Source: JAHRAW01 sp965226545 (GTDB taxonomy: Bacteria; Pseudomonadota; Gammaproteobacteria; Arenicellales; Poriferihabitantaceae). Taken from it: a DNA stretch of 64,000 nucleotides. This document shows positions 42,960 to 52,709 of this stretch, in pieces (within the stretch, counting starts at the first letter, position 1; the number at the start of each line of letters is the position of its first letter). The position numbers and the translations under genes are program-made. Where the stretch lies: assembly GCA_965226545.1 (NCBI GenBank), contig OZ245364.1, forward strand, positions 2,356,001-2,420,000, given 5' to 3'. The notes beneath the pieces are model-generated. The model was not told the origin of the DNA. It saw only the letters and a program-made list of their open reading frames with translations, and ran no database searches.

Positions 42960-45900
42960 ATGAACCCCACAATAATCAAACACTCCGCCCGCCCCACCCA
43001 ACGATTTTTTGGGCGGGCGATGTTTTCGTTGCGCGCAAGTTGCGCGTTGATGTCCGTTTTGGCGTCCTTGATGTTGCTTGCATTTGCCATGCCCGCACAA
43101 GCGCAAATCACTTGGACTGAACGCTCCGGCTCAGTGGCCGAAGGCACAGTGTTCCCGTTTGCCGTTGGCGAAACGCTGCCGGGTACTTTTGAGTTGCCGA
43201 ATCCGAGCAACGACTCGGCACTCCAATCTTTTTTGGTGAACGGCTGTCAATTCGATGACGATGAGGACATCCATGTCAGAGGGTTCAGTCAAGTCGGCAC
43301 TGCTTGCGACTATGACAGCAGTTTCAACGTCGTCGGCGCAACTTTCGGGATAGGGAGCTGGAAATTTAAAGAGTACTTCGACCCTACTAATGCCACCCTT
43401 AAAACCAACACGGACACCACCGTCGGAGCGGCTTGGGCTAGCGACTTGAAGGCGATTGAATTTAAGTTTTCGGCATCACTCTCCGGCACCGTCCTCACCC
43501 GCAATTTCACTTTCTCATTTTTCACCCTGCCGACCCTCGCCGCCCAAAGCAACCTCGACCTCCCAGGCGGCGTGATTTCCTATGAGTTAACGCCGGCGAC
43601 CAACGGCTATCGTGGTGTGGATGGCACCGACGCTTTAACCTATAGCATCGCCTTATCGGGTGCAGGCAACGCCCTGCCCGGCATCGGCATTGATGTGAAA
43701 CAAGACGGAACGCCGGTATTGACCGCCACCGCCACTTCCGCCGCCTACGCCGCCACCGGTTATACCCTCACCGTCGAAGACGGCGATGGCAACACCGCCA
43801 CCACCGACTTTACGATAGCGGTGCAAGCATCGACCGCGCTGGCATTCGGCAACCAACCCCCCATCACCTTCACCGCCGGCAATGTCAGCGTATTCACCTT
43901 GGCGGCGGCAAGCGGCACCAACCCGGCCTACACTTTGAGCCGCCAAGCCGGCAACTTTCCCTCTTCCCTTAATTTCGATTCGGATACTCTCGAACTCACC
44001 AGCACCGCCGACATCGCAGACGGCGACAAAGGCAATTACATACTGCAAGCCACTGTCGGCTTAAACACCGTCGCCACAACCTTCAACATCCAAGTCGAAG
44101 ATGCGCCGTCATTTGCGACACAACCGGACTTAAACTTCAACATCGGCGAAACTAAAACCGTCACCTTAGGCGCAGCCACAGGCGGCGCCGGGGGCGTAAT
44201 ATATGTATTTTCGCGAGTCGGCGGCAGCGCCGTGCCGAGCCAACTGGCATTCGACCCGGCCACCCGCATACTCACCGCCACCAACATCCAAAGCGACGCC
44301 AACGGCGATTATCTGCTGACCGCCACCGACACCAACGGCATCATCACCACCACCACCTTTGCCATAAACCTCTATACGGCATTGACATTGGAAGCCGAAC
44401 AAGTCGATATGACCTTCACCCGAAGCAACGCCGGCGCATACACCCTGCCCGAAGCCACCGGCGGCTCGTCTACTTGGACTTATTCGCTGTCGCCGACCTT
44501 GCCGGCGGCGGATTTTGCGGTGGACATCCTCACCCGCCAATTGCGCTTTCTCGGCACCGCCAGCCCGAGCGACCAAGCCGAAGTGATTTGGAAAGTCACT
44601 GACGCAAGCGGCGAAGCAGCCACCACCTTTACGATTACTTTCGTCGATGCCCCCGCCTTCGCCGCCAACGACATCACCGCCTTAACCGCCGGCTACACCT
44701 ATCGAGTCGGCACATTGGTCGAACTCCCCCTGCCCGCAGTCAGCGGCGGTAGCCCGGCGTTGACCTATAAACTCACCGCCGGCGCATCATCGGCATACAC
44801 CGCCGCCGCCTTCTCGGCGAATGGATTGGTGTTCGACCCGGCCACCCGCATATTAAGCGGCACGCCAACCGCCGCCCAAACGCATCCGTTGGCATATCAC
44901 GCACGCGATTTGCACGGCGTCGAAACCGCCCAAAACACCGGCATCACCATCATCGCCGCCTTGGCGATTTCGCAGGAAGACCTCGCCTATCAAATCAGCA
45001 CCACCGGCATCAGCGAGACGTTGGCGACGGCGGTGAACAACATCGGCACGGTGACCTATTCGCTGGTCGATGAAGGCGCAACGACTTTGGCATTGCCCGG
45101 CACCTTGGCATTCTCCGCCGCCGGCCCCAGCATCAGCGGCAACGCACCGGCGACGGTAACCACGCTTTCGTTCGTCTTAACCGCCCACGACACCCACGAC
45201 GACAGCACCGCATCGACCACTTTCAACATCGTCATCAGCGACAAACCGGTGTTCCCCTCAGCCGGGGCGGTGGCGACTTACACCGTCGGCTACGCCAACT
45301 ATTACCGTGAAGGCATATTAAGTGACGATGGCGACGCCTTGACCTTGCCGGCGGCGGCTGCCACCGGCTTGACGACATACAGCAACGAAGGCGCATTGCC
45401 GGGCGGCATGACCGCAGCCGATTTAACCGCAGACCAAGTCGCCATCAGCGGCACGCCAAACGCCGCCGGCGATTTCGCCTACAGCCGCATCGTCACCAGC
45501 GGAATGGAAGCGGCGACATTCTCCTTGATGGTGCACGTCGCCGCTGCGCCGTCGCTTGCGCAACAAGTCGATTTGCGCATCGAACAAGGCGCAGCCGCAA
45601 CATTCACCTTGCAAGTCGGTGCGGGCGGTGCGGTGGAATTGCAATACGCCTTGACGCGCGATGTCGGCACCTTTCCGTCGGCATTAATCTTCAACCCGTC
45701 CACGCGGATATTGCGCAGCACCACCGGCATCCTCAAAGCGGATTCAGGCGCGTATACCTTGACCGCCACCGACCGCATCGGCGCATTCGCCACGACGAAC
45801 TTCACCCTCACCGTATCGCCGCCGCTGAGTTATCCGCGATTGGCGAATTTCACCTTCACCGGCGGCAATAACGGGGAATACCTCATCCCCGAAGCCGAAG

Positions 45901-48900
45901 GCGGCGGCGGAATGTTCACCTATTCCATAACCTCGCTGCCGGGCTCAGTGACGCTGGATTCGGCATCGCGCCTATTGGCGTATACCGACACAGGCACCAC
46001 CCCCAGCGACCAAGTCGGCGTGGTCATCACCGCCCACGACACCGCCACCGGCGGGGCGATGATTGCCAGCAACGGATTCACCATCGTATTCGTCGACCCG
46101 CCGTCTTTTGGCGACGATGCGATTGAAACCCTCGACGCGACTTTATCTTTCCGCGCCGGCGTGCCGATTGCGCAAAACACCGTATTGCCGCAAGCCGACG
46201 GCGGCACTCAAGCGGTCACCTATAAAATCACCGCCGGCGCGAGTTCGGCATACGGCGACACCGCGTTTGCCGCCAACGGCATCGGCTTCGACCCGGCCAC
46301 GCGCACCGTCTCCGGCATGCCGACTTCAGGGATGGTGCATGTCATCAACTATCATGTGCGCGATTATCACGGCGTCACCGTGTCGCGCACGACTTCGTTT
46401 GTCGTCGTCAATCCGCTAACCATCGCCAACCAACCCGACCTTCCTTTCGACACCAACCTCGAGGGCATCGACGAAAGTTTGCCTATCGCAAGCAACAACA
46501 TTGGCGTAGTGCAATACGATTTGCGCGACCTTAACGGCGGCAACTTTAACTCGCTCAGCGGCTTGACCTTCGACTCCCCCCCGCCCTCCTTGAGCGGCAC
46601 GGCGGCATCGACGATGACGATGATGATGTATGTATTAACCGCCACAGACGGCTTCGACAACGCCAAAGCCTCGACCACTTTCGCCATCAACATCTTCGCC
46701 CCGCCGATGTTCAGCCCGCCCGGACTCGATGCAACCTTCACGGTCGGCGCAACCAGTTTCACCATCGACGGCGATTTATACGATGCCATCACCCTGCCGG
46801 CGGCGATGGGCGGCTTTGGCAATGTTGACCACGCCACCGGCATCGACACCTTGCCGCTGAACCTCGGCGAAAGCGAGCGGGCGGACGACAGCGTCATCAT
46901 TCGCGGCATCCCGCAAACCGCCGGCGATTTCACCTTCACCCGCATCGCCACCGACAGCGGCAACAGTGTCTACGGCGACCGCAGCGGCACTTACACTTTG
47001 GCGGTGCATATCGAACCCGCGCCGACCTTTACCGACGCCGCCGTGAGTGAATTGAAATTCACCGTGGGCGAGAGTTTCACCGTCGGCATGGGCGGTGCCG
47101 ACAAAATCATCGGCGAAGTCGGAGGCGGGTTTTCGATGATTACCTACAGCCTTACGCCGGTGTTTCCGCCGACTGTGCGCGGCTTGCGCTTCGACGGCAG
47201 TGGCGGGTTGGTCGATGACCTGCTGAGCGGCGAAGAGGACAACGCCGCGCGAATTATGGTCGACTCTGCAATCACCATCGAAACCGACCGCGCGCAATAC
47301 ACCTTGACCGCATACGACGCCAACGGCGCGACTGTGGAACACACCTTTTACTTGGAAGTGTTGGAAGGGTTTGATTTTCCAGTCGCGCAAAACTATTCGC
47401 TCACGCTTGCCGATTCGTTGCAATTGCCGCAAGCCAACGGCGGCGGCGCGCAATACACTTATGAACTGTGGGCGGATAAAGACGGCGACGGTTTGGTCGG
47501 CGCAGACGAGCAAGGCCCGTTCTCCGGGATGTCCTTTAACGCCAACACCCGCACGATTGAAGGCGATATGCGGATAGAGAAGGCGTCCGATTTGCGCCAC
47601 AAACTTTATTATCGCGCCACCGATACGGTACGGGGCGCGGTTGCCACGCGAATAATTAACCTCGAAATCATTCCGTTGCGATTCCCGGACGGCAGAATCG
47701 AATTGCAATTTATCGCCGGACAACCGAAATCATTCGATTTATCCAAAGGGGTGTTGACCGCCGTCAACAACGGCGCGACCGTTTTCTACGACGACGCGCT
47801 TAGCCCGGAGGTGTTGCGGGACCCGGAAGCCGACCCAGTGACCGAATGCAGCGACCCGCGCAGCGACGACGCACCGGCCAATTGCAAAGACCCGGGGCTG
47901 TTTTACTACGGCGGGCCTGCGCCTTACGACCGGGCCAACGCCGGCAACATCACCTTGCCGATATTGGAAAGCGACGCCACCTACGCCTTCGACTACGACC
48001 CGAAAAACTTGACCTATACGCTGACCGCGAAATTCGCCATTGGCGGCAGTGAAGCGACGATACGCAAAGATTTCCATCTCGATGTAATCCAAGCGCATCA
48101 ACTCATCCCGGTCAACGCCACGATACTATCCAAAGTCGCGGCAGTGTCGGTCGCCGGCACCTTGGGCGCGATTACCGACCGCATCGCCAACGCCGCCAAA
48201 ACCGCGCCGTATAACAACGAGCCGTATTTCCAGATAGGCGGCAATCAATCGTCAATGGAATCGGCGTTCGCCGCCAACGCCAAAGCGCTCGCCGACGGCA
48301 CCCTCGACCGCAAAGCGATGTTAAACGGCACAAAATTCGTGATGCCGTTTGGCAACGCCGGGCAAAATATCCGCGCACACGGCGCATTTTGGGGCAGCGC
48401 GCATTATCGCAAACTGGATTTGGACGGCAACAACCGCGCCGCACCGCGCGAAAACATCGATTGGCGCGGCGATGTATTGGGCGTGCAACTCGGCTTCGAT
48501 TTGCGCATTTATGAGGATTACCTCATCGGCGTCGCCCTGTCGCAAACCGACGGCAAACTGCAATACCAAACCGCCGCCGACGATGAAAAAAGCGATTACG
48601 ACATCGCCATCAACGCGGTCTATCCGTATTTCAGCCGCCGCCGCGACCAATTGACTTGGTGGGCGAGCATCGGCGGCGGTGACGGCGATTTGGTTATCAC
48701 CCAACCGGGCGTCGAAGGCGAAACTCGATTCGAAACCGAATTGGGCATGGTCGGCTACGGCGTCGGCGTCAGCAACGATGTCACCGACCAAGTGCAACTG
48801 CGCGCCGAATTCCGCGGCGCCGATGTCGATATCAAAGCCAACGACGAAGGCACGATACTGCAACAGGACATCACCACCCGCACCAGCCGCGCAATGATTA

Positions 48901-49481
48901 AATGGCACGATATGCTGCTGACCGAACGCCGCTCGGCCTTCCTCGAGCTCGGCTTGCGCAACGACACCGGCGACGGCGAAATCGGCACGGCGATGGAAAG
49001 CGCGGTTGGCTGGAGTTATCGCGGCTATGATTCAACCATCGAATTCGGCGCGAACTTCCTGCTCGGGCGCGAAGATTATGACGAATGGGGCGTATTCGGG
49101 CAATTCCGCATCGTCGGCGCCGAAGGCTGGCGCGGCTTGTCGTTGAGTGTGCGCCCGAGTTACGGCGATGTCGGCGAAGAATTCGGCAAACTGTGGAACG
49201 CCGATTTGCAGGACGATTTGGACGACGGCGGCGAAGCGCCCATCGGCTATCAATGGCGCACCGAATCGCGCCTCGCCTACGGCATGCAGGGTGCCGGCGG
49301 CAAGGTCGTGCCGTTTGGTGAAATGGTCATCGCCGAAGACGACATCTATCGACTCGGCGTCGATTGGACTCCGCCCAACGCCTGGCGCAACCTCGACCTC
49401 AACCTCACCGGCGAACGCCACCACAACAAAGACCGCCTAAACGAAAACCGCGTGTTGTTGCAGGGCGAGGTGAAGTTCTAA
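42960..49481 (+). CDS. Giant putative autotransporter/adhesin with Ig-like repeats and C-terminal beta-barrel
   Basis: A 2173-residue secreted protein. Residues 1-48 form a long Sec signal (SVLASLMLLAFAMPAQA). Residues about 50-1750 are repeats of roughly 90-100 residues. Each has a TYSL-like strand, an LP...F segment, FDPATRILSGTPT-type turns, a YTLTATD strand and TTFTI-x-V before a Pro-Phe boundary, as in cadherin-like/He_PIG putative Ig domains. The last 330-370 residues contain alternating strands (AHGAFWGSAHYRKLDLDG, LGVQLGFDLRIYEDYLIGVA) and end in VLLQGEVKF, with the terminal Phe typical of outer-membrane barrels. This suggests a type V-like autotransporter exposing the repeats outside the cell. 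The composition is less GCGCGC-rich than core genes. It is a single-gene unit with its own promoter and terminator. Binding partner unknown. Confidence 0.82.
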   Translation: MNPTIIKHSARPTQRFFGRAMFSLRASCALMSVLASLMLLAFAMPAQAQITWTERSGSVAEGTVFPFAVGETLPGTFELPNPSNDSALQSFLVNGCQFDDDEDIHVRGFSQVGTACDYDSSFNVVGATFGIGSWKFKEYFDPTNATLKTNTDTTVGAAWASDLKAIEFKFSASLSGTVLTRNFTFSFFTLPTLAAQSNLDLPGGVISYELTPATNGYRGVDGTDALTYSIALSGAGNALPGIGIDVKQDGTPVLTATATSAAYAATGYTLTVEDGDGNTATTDFTIAVQASTALAFGNQPPITFTAGNVSVFTLAAASGTNPAYTLSRQAGNFPSSLNFDSDTLELTSTADIADGDKGNYILQATVGLNTVATTFNIQVEDAPSFATQPDLNFNIGETKTVTLGAATGGAGGVIYVFSRVGGSAVPSQLAFDPATRILTATNIQSDANGDYLLTATDTNGIITTTTFAINLYTALTLEAEQVDMTFTRSNAGAYTLPEATGGSSTWTYSLSPTLPAADFAVDILTRQLRFLGTASPSDQAEVIWKVTDASGEAATTFTITFVDAPAFAANDITALTAGYTYRVGTLVELPLPAVSGGSPALTYKLTAGASSAYTAAAFSANGLVFDPATRILSGTPTAAQTHPLAYHARDLHGVETAQNTGITIIAALAISQEDLAYQISTTGISETLATAVNNIGTVTYSLVDEGATTLALPGTLAFSAAGPSISGNAPATVTTLSFVLTAHDTHDDSTASTTFNIVISDKPVFPSAGAVATYTVGYANYYREGILSDDGDALTLPAAAATGLTTYSNEGALPGGMTAADLTADQVAISGTPNAAGDFAYSRIVTSGMEAATFSLMVHVAAAPSLAQQVDLRIEQGAAATFTLQVGAGGAVELQYALTRDVGTFPSALIFNPSTRILRSTTGILKADSGAYTLTATDRIGAFATTNFTLTVSPPLSYPRLANFTFTGGNNGEYLIPEAEGGGGMFTYSITSLPGSVTLDSASRLLAYTDTGTTPSDQVGVVITAHDTATGGAMIASNGFTIVFVDPPSFGDDAIETLDATLSFRAGVPIAQNTVLPQADGGTQAVTYKITAGASSAYGDTAFAANGIGFDPATRTVSGMPTSGMVHVINYHVRDYHGVTVSRTTSFVVVNPLTIANQPDLPFDTNLEGIDESLPIASNNIGVVQYDLRDLNGGNFNSLSGLTFDSPPPSLSGTAASTMTMMMYVLTATDGFDNAKASTTFAINIFAPPMFSPPGLDATFTVGATSFTIDGDLYDAITLPAAMGGFGNVDHATGIDTLPLNLGESERADDSVIIRGIPQTAGDFTFTRIATDSGNSVYGDRSGTYTLAVHIEPAPTFTDAAVSELKFTVGESFTVGMGGADKIIGEVGGGFSMITYSLTPVFPPTVRGLRFDGSGGLVDDLLSGEEDNAARIMVDSAITIETDRAQYTLTAYDANGATVEHTFYLEVLEGFDFPVAQNYSLTLADSLQLPQANGGGAQYTYELWADKDGDGLVGADEQGPFSGMSFNANTRTIEGDMRIEKASDLRHKLYYRATDTVRGAVATRIINLEIIPLRFPDGRIELQFIAGQPKSFDLSKGVLTAVNNGATVFYDDALSPEVLRDPEADPVTECSDPRSDDAPANCKDPGLFYYGGPAPYDRANAGNITLPILESDATYAFDYDPKNLTYTLTAKFAIGGSEATIRKDFHLDVIQAHQLIPVNATILSKVAAVSVAGTLGAITDRIANAAKTAPYNNEPYFQIGGNQSSMESAFAANAKALADGTLDRKAMLNGTKFVMPFGNAGQNIRAHGAFWGSAHYRKLDLDGNNRAAPRENIDWRGDVLGVQLGFDLRIYEDYLIGVALSQTDGKLQYQTAADDEKSDYDIAINAVYPYFSRRRDQLTWWASIGGGDGDLVITQPGVEGETRFETELGMVGYGVGVSNDVTDQVQLRAEFRGADVDIKANDEGTILQQDITTRTSRAMIKWHDMLLTERRSAFLELGLRNDTGDGEIGTAMESAVGWSYRGYDSTIEFGANFLLGREDYDEWGVFGQFRIVGAEGWRGLSLSVRPSYGDVGEEFGKLWNADLQDDLDDGGEAPIGYQWRTESRLAYGMQGAGGKVVPFGEMVIAEDDIYRLGVDWTPPNAWRNLDLNLTGERHHNKDRLNENRVLLQGEVKF

Positions 49482-49506
49482 TCGCGCCGTACAACATTAC
49501 AATCAA

Positions 49507-49540
49507 CCCCGCCTTGTTTTTGACATGGCGGGGTTTTTTT
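49507..49540 (+). terminator. Rho-independent terminator after the giant gene
   Basis: CCCCGCC (49507-49513) pairs with GGCGGGG (49527-49533), followed by seven T residues, 25 bp after the stop. Confidence 0.88.
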
Positions 49541-49621
49541 ATAACTGCATACCGTGCATCGTTATCGACAAAATCAACTTTACCGCCGCGTCACAATTGC
49601 AACGCAACACAATGAATGAAG

Positions 49622-50401
49622 TCAAACCCCGCGCAACAATGTCCCGCCATCCACAGTCAACACCGCGCCATTAATATACGTCGCGCTTGCCAACAACAAC
49701 AACGCGCCGTCCAATTCATGCAATGCGCCGGCGCGTTTTGGCAACAAGTTGGCGAGATATTTTTTGCCGTGCGCGCTTTCCAAAAAATTGCGATTGATGT
49801 CGGTGCTGAAATAGCCCGGCGCAATCGCATTGACGCGCACGCCGTCGCCGGCCAATTCGAGCGCCATCGATTCGGTTAAATGAATCACGCCGGCTTTCGC
49901 CGCGCCATAATTGGCGTTGCCGCTTTGCGCAACCCGCCCGAGTATCGACGCGACATTAATAATCGCCCCGCCGCCCTGCGCAATCATTTGCCGCGCAACC
50001 AACTGCCCAACCCGCCACACCGCGGTTAAATCAACCTCAATCACCTCGCGCCACGCGTCCTCGCTCATATCGATAAACCGCTCGGACGCGGCGATGCCGG
50101 CGTTGTTCAACAACAAATCAATCCGCCCAAACCGCGCCGCCGCTTCATCAATCGCCGCCGCCACCGAATCGCGCTCAGTAACATCCATCACTTGCACCAT
50201 CGCTTCGCCGCCGCCTTGCTCCACCGCGCGCGCAACCTCCGCCAACTTCGCCGCCCGCCGCGCCGTCAAAACCACCGCACACCCGGCGCGCGCAAAAACC
50301 CGCGCCGCATGCGCGCCAATCCCCGACGATGCGCCGGTAATCAACGCAACACGATTTTCCAACCCAAAGGTCGCGCGCAAGTATTCAATATCAACCGCCA
50401 T
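49622..50401 (-). CDS. Short-chain dehydrogenase/reductase
   Basis: A classical SDR. The NAD(P)-binding motif is ALITGASSGIGAHAARVFAR (about residues 19-38), then LLNNAG (about 98), and the catalytic Ser-Tyr-Lys lie in NVASILG and NYGAAKAG. The C-terminus INGAVLTVDGGTLLRG is the usual FabG-like ending. It is 259 residues. The physiological substrate cannot be told; FabG-type 3-oxoacyl reductase or another alcohol dehydrogenase are both possible. It is convergent with the giant gene and divergent from the heme-type ABC genes. Confidence 0.9.
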   Translation of the reverse strand: MAVDIEYLRATFGLENRVALITGASSGIGAHAARVFARAGCAVVLTARRAAKLAEVARAVEQGGGEAMVQVMDVTERDSVAAAIDEAAARFGRIDLLLNNAGIAASERFIDMSEDAWREVIEVDLTAVWRVGQLVARQMIAQGGGAIINVASILGRVAQSGNANYGAAKAGVIHLTESMALELAGDGVRVNAIAPGYFSTDINRNFLESAHGKKYLANLLPKRAGALHELDGALLLLASATYINGAVLTVDGGTLLRGV

Positions 50402-50493
50402 ACGCGCGCACTATACGCCGAAGCGCGGGGGGCGGCAAATGATTGCCGCTTCGAACTTCACAACGCTTGCAACAAAACAAAACTTGCGATACT

Positions 50494-50522
50494 TTGCGCG
50501 CGCACGCATTGCGGGGGATAAT
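50494..50522 (+). promoter_or_regulatory. Candidate promoter of the heme-type ABC genes
   Basis: TTGCGC (50494-50499) and GATAAT (50517-50522) are 17 bp apart, about 90 bp before the permease ATG. No convincing Fur box was seen nearby. Confidence 0.45.
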
Positions 50523-50610
50523 ACAATCCGCGCGCAAAAGAAAACCCATTTCACTTAACGCGCACTTAACGAACACTCACCCCACCTCCACCGCGCCCAC
50601 CGCGCCATCA

Positions 50611-51660
50611 ATGAACGCCAGTTATTCCCCCCATCGCCGCCGCATCGCGCTTGCCGGATTGACCGTGTTGTTGTTGGCGGTCGCGGCGTTGTCGTTGCGC
50701 ATCGGCGTCATCAGCGCGGAGGTTGGCGCGATTGTGGCGCAGTTGCCGGCGGCGTTGTTGGCGTTGGTGTCGGCGCGCGCGCCGGAGACGCCGTTGGCGA
50801 TGATACTCGCCGAGATTCGAATTCCGCGATTGTTGTTGGGCGCGTTTGTCGGCGCCGGCTTGGCGATTTGCGGGGCGTGCATGCAGGGCTTGTTTCGCAA
50901 TCCGCTCGCCGACCCCGGATTGCTCGGCGCATCATCCAGCGCGGCGTTGGGCGCGGTCGCGATGATTGTGTTTGGCGGCGCGTGGCTAAGTTCATGGTTT
51001 TTGCCGGGCGCGGCGTTTATCGGCGCGTTGTGCGGAATGTTAATCGTGCATCGCCTTTCGGTGGTCGGCGGCAAAACCGATGTCGCGACGATGTTGCTGG
51101 CCGGCGTTGCAGTCAACTCGATTGGCGGCGCGGCGATTGGGTTTTTGAGTTACATCGCCGACGATGCGCAACTGCGCAATTTAATTTTTTGGAGTCTCGG
51201 CAGTTTGGAAATCACCGCGCGCACCAAGTTGCTGGTTGGGCTGGCGGTGATTGCGCCGGCGTTGTTGATGTTGCCGCATTACGCCGATGCGCTCAACGCC
51301 AACCTGCTCGGCGAACGCGAAGCCGGACATCTCGGCGTCGAGATGGAAAAGGTTAAGCGGCGGCTGATTGTTTGGGTCGCGTTGGTGGTCGGCGCGGCCG
51401 TCAGTCTAAGCGGCATCATCGGCTTCGTCGGGTTAATCGTGCCGCATTTGGTGCGCATCGTCACCGGGCCGGATCATCGATTGCTGTTGCCGGCATCGGC
51501 GTTGTTGGGCGCGGCGTTATTGGTCGGCGCCGACATTGTCGCGCGCAGCATCGCCGCGCCGGCGGAGATTCCGATAGGCGTGATTACCGCGCTGCTCGGC
51601 GGACCTTTTTTCCTGTGGCTGCTGGTGCGCTTCCAACGCGCACGCGCCGCGGCATCGTAA
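50611..51660 (+). CDS. hmuU: FecCD-family ABC permease (HmuU/heme or siderophore type)
   Basis: An inner-membrane permease of the BtuC/FecCD class. ARIPRLL-type 'AEIRIPRLLLGAFVGAGLAI' and MQGLFRNPLADPGLLGASSS (about residues 80-105) are the family signatures, and GFVGLIVPHLVRIVTGPDH lies near the C-terminus. It is 349 residues with about ten hydrophobic segments from the ATG at 50611. The ATPase that follows (51792) resembles HmuV, which favours heme, but siderophores or cobalamin are possible. No periplasmic binding protein or TonB receptor gene is next to it. Confidence 0.88.
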   Translation: MNASYSPHRRRIALAGLTVLLLAVAALSLRIGVISAEVGAIVAQLPAALLALVSARAPETPLAMILAEIRIPRLLLGAFVGAGLAICGACMQGLFRNPLADPGLLGASSSAALGAVAMIVFGGAWLSSWFLPGAAFIGALCGMLIVHRLSVVGGKTDVATMLLAGVAVNSIGGAAIGFLSYIADDAQLRNLIFWSLGSLEITARTKLLVGLAVIAPALLMLPHYADALNANLLGEREAGHLGVEMEKVKRRLIVWVALVVGAAVSLSGIIGFVGLIVPHLVRIVTGPDHRLLLPASALLGAALLVGADIVARSIAAPAEIPIGVITALLGGPFFLWLLVRFQRARAAAS

Positions 51661-51689
51661 CGATGCAACCGCAACGTTAACTGTTCCCA

Positions 51690-51791
51690 TCGATTTTGAT
51701 TTTGACTTCGACTTCGATGTCACTGTCAACGTCTACGTCTACGTTCACCTCCATGTCTTCGCATTCGACTCCAACTTCGACTTCACCGTCA
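51690..51791. repeat. GACTTCGATGTC / ACGTCTACG hexamer tract before hmuV
   Basis: Hexamers such as GACTTC, GATGTC, ACTGTC, AACGTC, TACGTC run through the permease-ATPase spacer. The frame stays open through them (Ser/Thr-rich), so the true ATPase start may be obscured. Confidence 0.65.
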
Positions 51792-52709
51792 ATGTCCCTG
51801 CGCGCGCGCGATGTATCCGTCGTCGCCGGCGGGTGCACCTTGTTGGATTCGATTAACGTCGATTTCGCCGCCGGTGAATTAACGATGATTGTCGGGCCAA
51901 ACGGCGCCGGCAAAACCACCTTGTTGCGCTGTTTGGACGGCGAGATGACGCCGACGCGCGGCGCGGTCGACTTCGCCGACCAACCGATTCGCGCATGGCG
52001 ACGCGATGAATTGGCGCGCCGACGCGCGGTGTTGCCGCAACAATCGTCGTTGGATTTTCCGTTTAGCGCGCTCGATGTTGTGCTGATGGGGCGCATGCCG
52101 CATCGCACCTCGCCGGCGCAAGACCGCGCGATTGCCGAATACGCGCTGGCAATGTGCGACGCCGCGCATCTGCAGCCGCGCGCCTATACGCAATTATCCG
52201 GCGGCGAACAACAACGCGTACAAATCGCGCGCGTACTTGCGCAAGCGGCGGATGAAGGTGACGGTGTAAGTGAAAGTAACAGTGACAGTCACAGTGACGG
52301 GCGAAGTGACAATCAAAGTAACGGGGAACGAAAAAGTAAACCGAACAGTAAACGTAACGTTGCGCGCGACAACGAACACACCGCCGCAAAGTTTTTACTG
52401 CTGGATGAACCGGTGGCGGCGTTGGATTTGCGCCATCAACACGCGCTGTTAACAGTGCTGCGGCAATTAACCCAAAGCGGACGGTGTGGCGTGATATGCA
52501 CGCTGCATAATTTAAACTTGGCGGCGCAATTCGCCGACCGCGCGATTGTGCTGCATGAAGGGAAGGTGGTGGACGACGGCGCACCGCGCGCGGTGTTTAA
52601 TGAAGCGACCATCCGCCGCGTGTTTGGCGTGTCGGTGTCGGTGCGCGAACATCCGGATGATTGTGAAGTGGTGCTGTTGGTGCCGCGAATTGGCGCGGCG
52701 CGAAGTTAA
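51792..52709 (+). CDS. hmuV: Heme-type ABC ATPase (HmuV) with insertion before Walker B
   Basis: The ATPase partner of the permease. Walker A is MIVGPNGAGKTTLLRCLDGE, the signature is LSGGEQQRVQIARVLAQA and Walker B is FLLLDEPVAALDLRHQHALL, followed by the H-loop CTLHNLNLAAQF. Between signature and Walker B is an insertion of about 45 residues (DGVSESNSDSHSDGRSDNQS and more), coded by GTGACA/GTAACG hexamers at 52255-52375. Normal HmuV has only a short loop there. The ATG at 51792 gives a family-like N-terminus; an in-frame Ser/Thr repeat leader extends to 51696. The 3' end overlaps the convergent cyoE stop by 4 bp. Confidence 0.88.
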   Translation: MSLRARDVSVVAGGCTLLDSINVDFAAGELTMIVGPNGAGKTTLLRCLDGEMTPTRGAVDFADQPIRAWRRDELARRRAVLPQQSSLDFPFSALDVVLMGRMPHRTSPAQDRAIAEYALAMCDAAHLQPRAYTQLSGGEQQRVQIARVLAQAADEGDGVSESNSDSHSDGRSDNQSNGERKSKPNSKRNVARDNEHTAAKFLLLDEPVAALDLRHQHALLTVLRQLTQSGRCGVICTLHNLNLAAQFADRAIVLHEGKVVDDGAPRAVFNEATIRRVFGVSVSVREHPDDCEVVLLVPRIGAARS

